5,289 nucleotides of DNA from an uncultured Christensenellaceae bacterium (lineage in GTDB: Bacteria; Bacillota; Clostridia; Christensenellales; Borkfalkiaceae): the NCBI GenBank assembly GCA_910586985.1, contig CAJUKK010000025.1, positions 1-5,289 on the forward strand, in the 5' to 3' direction. Every line of letters starts with the position of its first letter. Position 1 is the first letter of the stretch. Under the pieces are notes generated by a model that ran no database searches, had not been told where the DNA came from, and saw only the letters and a program-made list of their open reading frames with translations. This document shows, in pieces, positions 1-4,995 of the stretch. A program made the position numbers and the translations under genes.

Positions 1-1439
1 GGTACGCCCGCGACATCAGCAAGAAAGTAAAAACGGGTATCCGCACAAAGGGGACAAGCGGCAAGCCAATCGCTACCGAAGCCCCATACGGATATGTAAA
101 AGACCCCGACAACAAGGATTTTTGGTTGATTGACGAAGAAGCCGCGAAAGTTGTCCGTTTGATTTTCCGCCTGTTTCTGGACGGGAAGAACCGAAACCAA
201 ATCGCCGTATATCTGAAAAACGAACAAATTCCAACGCCCACTTTCTACATGAAAGACCGGGGGCGGGGAACTTGTAAAAACAAGACGCTGAACGAGGAAA
301 ACCGCTACAAATGGAATAAGGCGACCCTGACCCGTATCCTCACACGGCAGGAGTATTGCGGAGATGTGGTCAACTTCAAGACCACAAAGCATTTCCGCGA
401 CAAACGAAACCACTATGTAGACCGAAGCCAGTGGCATATTACGGAAAACGTGCATGAGCCGATTGTTGACCGCACCGATTTTGAGAACGTACAGCGGATT
501 TTGGAAAATGCCCCCGTCAAGCGACCAAACGGGGACGGGGAAATCCACCCTTTGTCGGGCTTGCTTTTCTGTAAGGACTGCGGCGCAAAAATGCACATAC
601 GGATAGATTACAGGAACGGCGGCAAACGGCATATCGCCTATTGCAGTGAGTACCACAAGGGGAAAGCCAAAAATCCGAAGTGCCATTCCCCGCACATCAT
701 GGACGCGGATTTACTCATGCAGACCGTTTCGGACGTGCTGAAAAAAATCGCGGAATACTCTATCAGCAACCGGGCAGACTTTGAAGCCTTAGTGAAAAAG
801 AGCCTTGACGTACAGCAGACCGACCGGACGAAGAAACAGCAGAAGCGCGTACCGCAAATCACAACGCGGCTTGAACAAATCGAAAAGGTTCTGGATAAGC
901 TGTACGAGGACAACGCACTGGGAGTAATTGAGCAAGACCGTTATGAGCAGATGTCGCGGAAGTATTCGGAAGAATACTATACACTGAAAGCGGAGCTTGC
1001 GGAAATCAAAGAGCAGTTGTCCGCTTTTGAGAACGCGGGAGGACGGGCGCAGAGGTTTGTGAAGCTGACAGAACGATACGCCGACTTTGCCGAACTCACC
1101 CCCGCCATTCTCAACGAGTTTATCAGCAGGATTGAAGTGCATGAGCGCGACCAGAAACGGGCGAGATACGCCATACAGCATATCGGGATATACTTCAACC
1201 ATATCGGCAAATTTGAGAACGAACTGACACAGCTTGCCGAGCCGACAGAGCAGGAAATCAAAAAAATGCGGGAGGAAATCGAAGAAGCGAAAAAGGAAAA
1301 GAGCCGCGCTTACCACCGTGAATATTCCAGAGCCTACCGCGCCAGAAACCGCGAAAAGCAACGGGAGTATGACCGTATCAAGGCGCGGGAATACCGGGCA
1401 AGGAAAAAGGCGCAAGCCGCCGCCATGTCCGCACAATAA
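1..1439 (+). CDS. Large serine recombinase, 5'-truncated by window edge
   Basis: The frame is open from position 3, so the gene begins upstream; the TTG at 126 is internal, not a start. About 478 residues are visible. The first residues (YARDISKKVKTGIRTKG) match the end of the resolvase catalytic domain and its long helix. The Recombinase domain follows (GKPIATEAPYGYVKDP to about nt 480), then a zinc ribbon with cysteines at nt 570, 579, 642 and 681 (CKDCG, YC, KC). After that come a coiled coil (about nt 830-1030), a DUF4368-like segment (RFVKLTERYADFAELTPAILNEFISRIEVHE, positions about 1054-1143) and a very basic Arg/Lys/Tyr tail. The catalytic serine lies outside the window. Known members (TnpX, TndX) cut and rejoin att sites through a 5'-phosphoserine link to excise and integrate the element. 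It is the first gene of a + strand series with tnpW and the DUF3847 gene. The family call is secure; activity cannot be judged without the N-terminus. Confidence 0.93.
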   Translation, partial: YARDISKKVKTGIRTKGTSGKPIATEAPYGYVKDPDNKDFWLIDEEAAKVVRLIFRLFLDGKNRNQIAVYLKNEQIPTPTFYMKDRGRGTCKNKTLNEENRYKWNKATLTRILTRQEYCGDVVNFKTTKHFRDKRNHYVDRSQWHITENVHEPIVDRTDFENVQRILENAPVKRPNGDGEIHPLSGLLFCKDCGAKMHIRIDYRNGGKRHIAYCSEYHKGKAKNPKCHSPHIMDADLLMQTVSDVLKKIAEYSISNRADFEALVKKSLDVQQTDRTKKQQKRVPQITTRLEQIEKVLDKLYEDNALGVIEQDRYEQMSRKYSEEYYTLKAELAEIKEQLSAFENAGGRAQRFVKLTERYADFAELTPAILNEFISRIEVHERDQKRARYAIQHIGIYFNHIGKFENELTQLAEPTEQEIKKMREEIEEAKKEKSRAYHREYSRAYRARNREKQREYDRIKAREYRARKKAQAAAMSAQ

Positions 1440-1462
1440 AACCGAACAGCCGACAGCAGAGA

Positions 1463-1494
1463 GGGATTTTCCAAATACGGGAAATTCCTTTTTT
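1463..1494 (+). terminator. Terminator-like hairpin after the recombinase gene
   Basis: GGGATTTTCC (1463-1472) can pair over all ten positions, two of them G-U, with GGGAAATTCC (1479-1488) around a 6-nt loop. Six T residues follow directly (1489-1494). This has the form of an intrinsic terminator, although the stem is AT-rich and so only moderately strong. It sits 24 nt after the recombinase stop and 10 nt before the tnpW ribosome binding site, so it could reduce rather than abolish read-through into tnpW. Confidence 0.6.
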
Positions 1495-1503
1495 GCGCCC
1501 ACA

Positions 1504-1513
1504 GAAAGGAGCG
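1504..1513 (+). promoter_or_regulatory. RBS that fixes the TTG start of tnpW
   Basis: GAAAGGAGCG carries a strong AAAGGAG Shine-Dalgarno core ending 7 nt before the TTG at 1519. The same ten bases precede the DUF3847 gene (1756-1765) and the relaxase gene (2302-2311), where they also support the chosen starts. Confidence 0.8.
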
Positions 1514-1518
1514 ACCCA

Positions 1519-1695
1519 TTGACAGAATTGACAGAAAAGAAAGAAACGCCCGCCCCACCCCGAAAGCCCGACGGTATCATCACGACACACAGGGACGGGC
1601 AGACCATTGTTGCGGAGTTGTTTTTCAACCACAGCGGCACAGAAACATTCCGCGACAAGCTGCTGAAAATGATACTTGCCGATAAGCAGGAATAA
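1519..1695 (+). CDS. tnpW: TnpW-type transposon-encoded protein, 58 aa
   Basis: I start it at TTG 1519 because an AAAGGAG site sits 7 nt upstream and no ATG occurs until near the C-terminus (nt 1669). The first ~18 residues are polar and Pro/Lys-rich. The conserved core then reads GIITTHRDGQTIVAELFFNH followed by a short helix TFRDKLLKMILADKQ. This matches the pattern I know for TnpW: a basic strand, an alternating hydrophobic strand (TIVAELFF) and a terminal 'xxDKLxxxI' helix. TnpW proteins are found in Tn4451-like and other Clostridial elements beside a large serine recombinase, as here (79 nt downstream of it). Their molecular role is not established; an accessory role in recombination or regulation is only a guess. 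A reading frame extending further upstream (to 1234) overlaps the recombinase gene and is not supported. Confidence 0.8.
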   Translation: MTELTEKKETPAPPRKPDGIITTHRDGQTIVAELFFNHSGTETFRDKLLKMILADKQE

Positions 1696-1773
1696 AACGG
1701 GAAGCCGATTGTCTGTAAAAATCCATTCCTATCCTATCCATTCCATACAAAAATCGAAAGGAGCGATTGACGC

Positions 1774-2169
1774 ATGGCAAAGACCAAAGCCGAAAAAATC
1801 ACGAGCATTGAGGAAGAAATCCGACAGCTTGAAAACAGGCGCAGACAGCTTGTGCAGGAGCAAAAGGCGCAGGAGCGCAAGGACAGGACAAAACGCCTAT
1901 GCCGCCGCATGGGGCTTTTTGAAAGCCTTGTCCCCGACACGATACCGCTGACAGAGGAACAATTCAAGACCTTTCTTGAAAAGACTGTAATGACCGACCA
2001 CGCCCGCCGCATACTGGACGGACTGACCGCCCAGAACGCCCCCACAGCCCCCGCACAGGGCGCAGAAACGGCGGCACAGGGTAACACGCCACCCACCGCC
2101 CAAACCGCCCATACAGCCCGCGAGGGCGGCGCAGGCGGGAGTATGAACGGGGGCGGCTTGCAAGGGTAA
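1774..2169 (+). CDS. DUF3847 family protein, 131 aa
   Basis: The ATG at 1774 lies 10 nt after an AAAGGAG site (1757-1763). Residues 1-45 are highly charged and predicted coiled coil (KAEKITSIEEEIRQLENRRRQLVQEQKAQERKDRTKRLCRRMG). A short conserved part follows (GLFESLVPDTIPLTEEQFKTFLEKTV, about residues 47-72), which is what makes me call DUF3847. Residues 88-131 are low-complexity Ala/Pro/Thr/Gly and probably disordered. There is no signal peptide or membrane segment, so it should be cytoplasmic. Genes of this family commonly stand between a recombinase/TnpW and a MobA/MobL relaxase, and this one ends inside the hairpin cluster that leads into the oriT. A role as a relaxosome accessory protein is possible from position and coiled-coil character, but that is inference. 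The function is unknown. Confidence 0.8.
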   Translation: MAKTKAEKITSIEEEIRQLENRRRQLVQEQKAQERKDRTKRLCRRMGLFESLVPDTIPLTEEQFKTFLEKTVMTDHARRILDGLTAQNAPTAPAQGAETAAQGNTPPTAQTAHTAREGGAGGSMNGGGLQG

Positions 2170-2205
2170 CGGGCTTATGCCCCTACCCTTGCTTAAAAGC
2201 AAGGG
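2160..2205 (+). repeat. Competing hairpins sharing one arm, at the end of the DUF3847 gene
   Basis: Arm A GCAAGGGTA (2160-2168) is perfectly complementary to arm B TACCCTTGC (2184-2192). Inside that loop GGGC (2171-2174) pairs with GCCC (2179-2182), so the whole forms one long stem with a TTAT tip. Arm B is also perfectly complementary to arm C: CCCTTGCTT (2186-2194) with AAGCAAGGG (2197-2205). A:B and B:C cannot form together. The stop codon of the DUF3847 gene (2167-2169) lies within arm A and the B:C palindrome abuts the predicted nic site. The structure may act in mRNA, in single-stranded DNA during transfer, or both. Confidence 0.7.
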
Positions 2206-2241
2206 CGCACTTATATACCACAATGAATTGTGGTATGTGCG
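2186..2241 (-). other. oriT: Predicted origin of transfer (oriT), MOBQ/RSF1010-like, nic on minus strand
   Basis: Read on the minus strand, the site has a perfect 10-bp inverted repeat ATACCACAAT-TC-ATTGTGGTAT (2236-2215), one A, then TAAGTGCG|CCCT (2213-2202). The last string is, as I recall it, the nic core of RSF1010/R1162 and pSC101, whose oriT has the same order: inverted repeat first, nic about 8-9 nt later. The predicted cut lies between 2206 and 2205. Outer arms CGCAC (2206-2210) and GTGCG (2237-2241) lengthen the stem with a 4-nt bulge, and a second palindrome (2186-2205) lies just 3' of nic. The relaxase of the matching family starts 77 nt away. Known relaxases of this class bind the inverted repeat and stay linked to the 5' end of the cut strand. 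Nicking here is inferred from the match, not shown. Confidence 0.82.
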
Positions 2242-2256
2242 GTCTTGCAGACGGCG

Positions 2257-2300
2257 TTTTGTGCCTGCCGGCACAAAAGAAAACGGCGGGAGTTGCCCGC
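2257..2300 (+). promoter_or_regulatory. Two leader hairpins just before the relaxase RBS
   Basis: TTTTGTGCC (2257-2265) and GGCACAAAA (2270-2278) form a perfect 9-bp stem with a TGCC loop. GCGGG (2286-2290) and CCCGC (2296-2300) form a second stem with an AGTTG loop that ends 2 nt before the AAAGGAG site. They lie between the oriT and the relaxase gene. They may limit relaxase translation or bind a Mob protein for autoregulation; neither is shown by the sequence alone. Confidence 0.55.
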
Positions 2301-2301
2301 A

Positions 2302-2311
2302 GAAAGGAGCG
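2302..2311 (+). promoter_or_regulatory. RBS that fixes the GTG start of the relaxase
   Basis: GAAAGGAGCG places AAAGGAG 8 nt before GTG 2318. Starting there gives the canonical family N-terminus MAIYHCSIKVISRGKG. An ATG further upstream in frame (2177) would put the oriT hairpins inside the coding sequence and has no comparable site. Confidence 0.85.
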
Positions 2312-2317
2312 CGGCGC

Positions 2318-3724
2318 GTGGCAATCTATCATTGCAGTATCAAAGTCATATCCCGCGGCAAGGGCAAGTCCGCTGTTGCCGCCGCCGCTTACCGGGCGGG
2401 GGAAAAAATCACAAATGAGTTTGACGGAATGACCCACGACTACACCCACAAGGGCGGTGTCGTCCACACTGAGATTTTATTACCCGACCACGCCCCCGCT
2501 GAATATACGGACAGGGCGGTTTTATGGAACGAAGTGGAGAAAATCGAGAAAGCGAAGAACGCCCAACTTGCGCGGGAGATTGAAATTGCCTTGCCCCGCG
2601 AACTGACGAGGGAGCAAGGCATTTCCCTTGTCCGCGAGTATGTGAAACGGCATTTTGTGGCGGCGGGAATGTGCGCCGATGTATGCCTACACGACACAGG
2701 CGGCGGCAACCCCCACGCCCATATCATGCTGACAATGCGCCCTTTTGACGAGCGCGGCGAGTGGGGAGCGAAGCAGAAAAAGGAGTACATTCTTGACAGG
2801 GACGGGAATAAAATCTATGACCCGAAAAAGCGGCAGTACAAATGCAAGTCCATTCCCGCTACTGACTGGAACGAGCAGACCAAAGCGGAGGAATGGAGGG
2901 CGGCATGGGCGAGGCTTTGCAATCAGGCGTTGGAGCAGAACGGACACGCGGAGCGCGTAGACCACCGCAGTTATGAACGGCAGGGAATAGACCAAATCCC
3001 CACCGTCCATTTAGGCGTTGCCGCGTCTGCTATGGAAAAGCGCGGCATCCGCACCGGGCGCGGCGACCTCAACCGCGAAATCGAAGTGACAAATAAGCGT
3101 TTGCGGCAGTTAAAGGCGCGTATTTCCAAACTGCAAGACTGGTTGAAAGAGGAACAGGAGAACACCGAGCCGCCCACCCTTGCCGACTATATCCAAGGCA
3201 TACTGTCACGCAAGGCACAGGCGGGGAAAGCGGGATATTCACAATCGCTGTATAACCTCAAAGACGCGGCAAAAATGCTGAATTTCCTGCAAACCAATAA
3301 CATCATGGATATGGCGGGGCTTGATGAAAAATTCAAGTCCATGATAGGGGAACAACTGGATATTCAAGGGAAACTGAAACCCGTTGAACGGCGGTTAGCC
3401 ACTCTGAAAAAGCACTTAGAGCAAGCCGACATTTATTTCAAGTGTAAGGGAAAGAAGCCGCTGACCGAAGCCGAGCAAATCTTATTCACAACGGCGAAAG
3501 ATTATCTCAAAGGCGTGATGAACGGCAAGACCACAATCCCGACAAAGGCATGGAAAGAAGAATACACCAAGCTGACCGCCGAGAGGAAAACGCTTAATCA
3601 GCGGTATCTTGCATTGAAAGAGGAAGTGAAAGAAGCGGAGAAAATCAGAAAGAGCGTTTACAGTATCTTACGGCAGGAGCAGCGGGAACAGCAACCCCGC
3701 AGAAAACAGGATATGGAGCGATAA
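2318..3724 (+). CDS. MobA/MobL family relaxase (MOBQ type), 468 aa
   Basis: This is the DNA strand transferase that nicks oriT and pilots the transferred strand. From GTG 2318 the N-terminus reads MAIYHCSIKVISRGKGKSAVAAAAYRAG, with a tyrosine at residue 25, the position of the active-site tyrosine in RSF1010 MobA. The metal-binding histidine motif is GGGNPHAHIML (His133 and His135, with His125 nearby). A further family signature, EIEIALPRELT, lies at about 87-97. The relaxase domain covers about residues 1-235. The rest (about 250-285 and 380-468) is charged and helical, probably coiled coil; no primase or helicase domain is evident. It begins 77 nt from the predicted oriT and ends before a strong terminator. 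All key relaxase residues I can recognise are present, so the gene appears intact. It would act in the cytoplasm with a coupling protein that the window does not supply intact. Confidence 0.95.
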   Translation: MAIYHCSIKVISRGKGKSAVAAAAYRAGEKITNEFDGMTHDYTHKGGVVHTEILLPDHAPAEYTDRAVLWNEVEKIEKAKNAQLAREIEIALPRELTREQGISLVREYVKRHFVAAGMCADVCLHDTGGGNPHAHIMLTMRPFDERGEWGAKQKKEYILDRDGNKIYDPKKRQYKCKSIPATDWNEQTKAEEWRAAWARLCNQALEQNGHAERVDHRSYERQGIDQIPTVHLGVAASAMEKRGIRTGRGDLNREIEVTNKRLRQLKARISKLQDWLKEEQENTEPPTLADYIQGILSRKAQAGKAGYSQSLYNLKDAAKMLNFLQTNNIMDMAGLDEKFKSMIGEQLDIQGKLKPVERRLATLKKHLEQADIYFKCKGKKPLTEAEQILFTTAKDYLKGVMNGKTTIPTKAWKEEYTKLTAERKTLNQRYLALKEEVKEAEKIRKSVYSILRQEQREQQPRRKQDMER

Positions 3725-3729
3725 AATAA

Positions 3730-3781
3730 AGGGCGGCGGGATAGTCAACGCTTCTGCCCCGCCGCCCTGTTTTGGATTTTT
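3730..3781. terminator. Bidirectional intrinsic terminator between convergent genes
   Basis: AGGGCGGCGGG (3730-3740) is perfectly complementary to CCCGCCGCCCT (3758-3768), an 11-bp GC-rich stem with a 17-nt loop. On the + strand the stem is followed by a T-rich run (GTTTTGGATTTTT, 3769-3781), ending relaxase transcription 5 nt after its stop. On the minus strand the flank 3730-3721 reads TTTATTTTAT, so the same hairpin can end the leftward cargo operon. Confidence 0.88.
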
Positions 3782-3791
3782 ATTAGACCGA

Positions 3792-4116
3792 TAAACTGGA
3801 ATTTACGTTGCTGTTACTTTTTCAAAAAATCACTAAATTCTTTCAATTCTTTTTTTGTATCTTCGGAAAGCCTGTTATATTCTGTATCATGAATCGCCCC
3901 CTCTAACGTATATAAATGTACCAGACAAACATTTGGATATTTCTGCTTTAACCTAAGAAATGCGTCTTTTGCACCTACCTCAATTAGTTTCTCGGAAGAT
4001 TCAATACCAACAGATATTAGCTTTTTTTCCATTTCGTTACCAATATTCATCATAGATGTTAATTCTGACATATTTATTTTCAACTCTCCTTGTTCTACTC
4101 ATTTTTTAAACTGGAA
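3792..4116 (-). repeat. Pair of 10-bp direct repeats after each cargo gene
   Basis: TAAACTGGAA occurs at 3792-3801 and again at 4107-4116, in the same orientation, 315 bp apart. On the minus strand each copy (TTCCAGTTTA) starts 12 nt after a stop codon: that of the TfoX-domain gene (3816-3814) and that of the DUF3784 gene (4131-4129). Including the spacer and stop, 19 of 25 positions agree. The TfoX-domain gene therefore sits exactly between the two copies. This may be a trace of stepwise gene gain, a shared 3' mRNA signal, or chance in AT-rich DNA. Confidence 0.5.
3814..4071 (-). CDS. Stand-alone TfoX C-terminal-domain protein, 85 aa
   Basis: I choose ATG 4071, giving MSELTSMMNIGNEMEKKL, the usual start of this family. 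A TTG at 4083 is in frame but only 2-3 nt from the AAGGAGAG site (4091-4084), too close for initiation. From the ATG the spacing is 12-14 nt, slightly long. Motifs of the TfoX_C fold are the helix-turn segment NIGNEMEKKLISVGIESSEKL, then VGAKDAFLRLK, VCLVHLYTLEGAI and a closing helix with LSEDTKKELKEF. Only this C-terminal half is present; the N-terminal TfoX domain is absent, as in many short Firmicute homologues. In Gram-negative bacteria TfoX/Sxy activates competence genes, but that role should not be transferred to this short protein. It is the second gene of a leftward operon, 57 nt after the DUF3784 gene, and is AT-rich compared with the element backbone, which suggests acquired cargo. 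Confidence 0.8.
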   Translation of the reverse strand: MSELTSMMNIGNEMEKKLISVGIESSEKLIEVGAKDAFLRLKQKYPNVCLVHLYTLEGAIHDTEYNRLSEDTKKELKEFSDFLKK

Positions 4117-4128
4117 GTTTCTTCTCTA

Positions 4129-4443
4129 TTAGCGGTTATATTTTGCTCCTGCATAAATCAGCAACGCCAATCCCACAACAAATCCCAATGAAAAAGCGAT
4201 AAAACTTAATGCCGAATCTGTTATACCGATTATTATAGCAGTCGCCAAAAGACCAATTCCAATAAAAATAACACCCCAACCTGATATTTTACAAAAAACC
4301 TTTTTATCACTTGGAGACACTTTGTCATAATGATAACTATGAAGCAAAGTGATTTTTTCCTTTTTCCACATCAAGCAACCAAGATATATAAAAACAAGTG
4401 CAAGTACACCTATTCCAATCGCAACACCTATCGTTTCTGTCAT
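4129..4443 (-). CDS. DUF3784-like small membrane protein, 104 aa
   Basis: The ATG at 4443 has GGAGGGG 7 nt upstream (4456-4450 region); a TTG at 4458 overlaps that site and is rejected as start. Three hydrophobic segments are visible: residues about 4-25 (IGVAIGIGVLALVFIYLGCLMW), 54-74 (SGWGVIFIGIGLLATAIIIGI) and 79-99. Between the first two is a ~28-residue soluble loop with KKEKITLLHSYHYDKVSPSDKKVFCK. A membrane segment, a loop of the 'agY...' type with a D-K-K-V motif, then paired hydrophobic helices is how I know DUF3784. The protein should sit in the cytoplasmic membrane. No function is known to me. It is the first gene of a leftward operon with the TfoX-domain gene, directly behind a good promoter, and shares its AT-rich composition. 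I am surer of a real membrane-protein gene than of the family name. Confidence 0.78.
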   Translation of the reverse strand: MTETIGVAIGIGVLALVFIYLGCLMWKKEKITLLHSYHYDKVSPSDKKVFCKISGWGVIFIGIGLLATAIIIGITDSALSFIAFSLGFVVGLALLIYAGAKYNR

Positions 4444-4488
4444 AACAAGCCCCTCCAAATCCCGATTTATCGGTTTGTACTAGGAGAA

Positions 4489-4517
4489 ATTATACCATAC
4501 CCAATTACGAAAAGCAA
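4489..4517 (-). promoter_or_regulatory. SigA-type promoter of the leftward cargo operon
   Basis: On the minus strand a perfect -10 TATAAT (4494-4489) carries an extended TGG just upstream (TGGTATAAT, 4497-4489). TTGCTT (4517-4512) stands 17 nt before it as a partial -35. The start of transcription would fall near 4482, leaving a ~40-nt leader before ATG 4443. A short palindrome CCGATTTATCGG (4462-4473) lies in that leader and could be a binding site or small hairpin. Confidence 0.75.
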
Positions 4518-4543
4518 TCCCCCGTTCTACGTCCGTTCCGACT

Positions 4544-4630
4544 ATCCAGACCGTCAAGGGACGAGTAGTATTTTTTCGCAAAGAGCGCGAAAAAATCTCC
4601 ACTCTTAAACCCTTGACCGTCTGGATTTTT
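4544..4630. repeat. Large nested inverted repeat (83-bp stem-loop)
   Basis: The 17 bases at 4544-4560 pair with 4610-4626 with a single C/C mismatch (4552 with 4618); the core is CCAGACCGTCAAGGG. Inside, GAGT (4563-4566) can pair with ACTC (4601-4604), and ATTTTTTCGC (4570-4579) pairs perfectly with GCGAAAAAAT (4587-4596) around a 7-nt loop. On the + strand the outer stem runs into TTTTT (4626-4630), so it could terminate rightward transcription; no T-run follows on the minus strand. It begins 27 bp beyond the -35 box of the cargo promoter and marks the change from AT-rich cargo to GC-richer DNA. Confidence 0.75.
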
Positions 4631-4995
4631 GCCGTTGCCATTTCGCCGCCGAAAACGGGGAACAGGATTTGACAACCCTGCCCCGCTTTCGTCCGCTTCA
4701 TTCTAACGGCAAAACCGTCTGCACTACTTCGGCGGCTGGCGTTAGGTTTTGCGGTGGCTCTGCCCCCGCGCCCCCGACCTCTCCCAAAGAACAGAATGGA
4801 GTGTTACGCAATAGGGCTTGAAAAGGCTTGATTTTTAAGGCGTTGCAGACGCGAAAATCCACAGGGTAAGGGTTTTATACTACCTACCCACGAAAACGGC
4901 TTCTAACCGTTCACAGGCGCGTTTTGCGCCCCTTTTCCTGCCCGTTTCCCGCCGCGCTGAAAAGTTTTGCGTCAATAACTCAAAAAAGCACTTGA
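4631..4995. other. Long gap with no convincing gene; contains smaller inverted repeats
   Basis: No open frame here has both a credible start and recognisable protein character. A minus-strand frame is open from 4803 to 4480, but its only ATG at 4701 lacks a Shine-Dalgarno site and the frame runs through the large hairpin. Repeats seen are CTAACG (4703-4708) with CGTTAG (4740-4745), GCAAAACC (4709-4716) with GGTTTTGC (4745-4752), AACGG (4895-4899) with CCGTT (4907-4911), and GGCGC (4916-4920) with GCGCC (4926-4930). The first two pairs compete with one another. A C-rich block lies at about 4762-4778. The stretch may be a leader or structured RNA upstream of the transfer genes, or decayed sequence. 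Confidence 0.45.

Noticed and set aside
1234..1518. Upstream extension of the tnpW frame into the recombinase gene
   Set aside because: It overlaps the recombinase C-terminus and terminator in another frame; the TTG at 1519 has an ideal ribosome binding site and fits the family length.
789..1658. 289-codon open frame on the minus strand opposite the recombinase and tnpW genes
   Set aside because: It lies antisense to a recognisable recombinase and tnpW, has no family resemblance and no ribosome binding site; a by-product of the composition of the true genes.
2177..2317. Upstream ATG extension of the relaxase to 2177
   Set aside because: It would translate the oriT and hairpins, has no Shine-Dalgarno site, and the canonical N-terminus begins at GTG 2318 with a strong site.
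4330..4608. Plus-strand open frame of 92 codons opposite the DUF3784 gene
   Set aside because: It runs antisense to a better-supported membrane-protein gene and through its promoter and the hairpin; no family or start signal.
4703..4752. Reading the interleaved repeats as an H-type pseudoknot
   Set aside because: The arms abut with no connecting loop bases and share position 4745, so both stems could not form at once; alternative hairpins are more likely.
4480..4803. Minus-strand open frame of 107 codons (ATG at 4701) across the large hairpin
   Set aside because: No ribosome binding site, no recognisable family, and part of its protein sequence is dictated by the inverted repeat; GC-rich DNA often leaves such frames open. 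I keep it as only a remote possibility.
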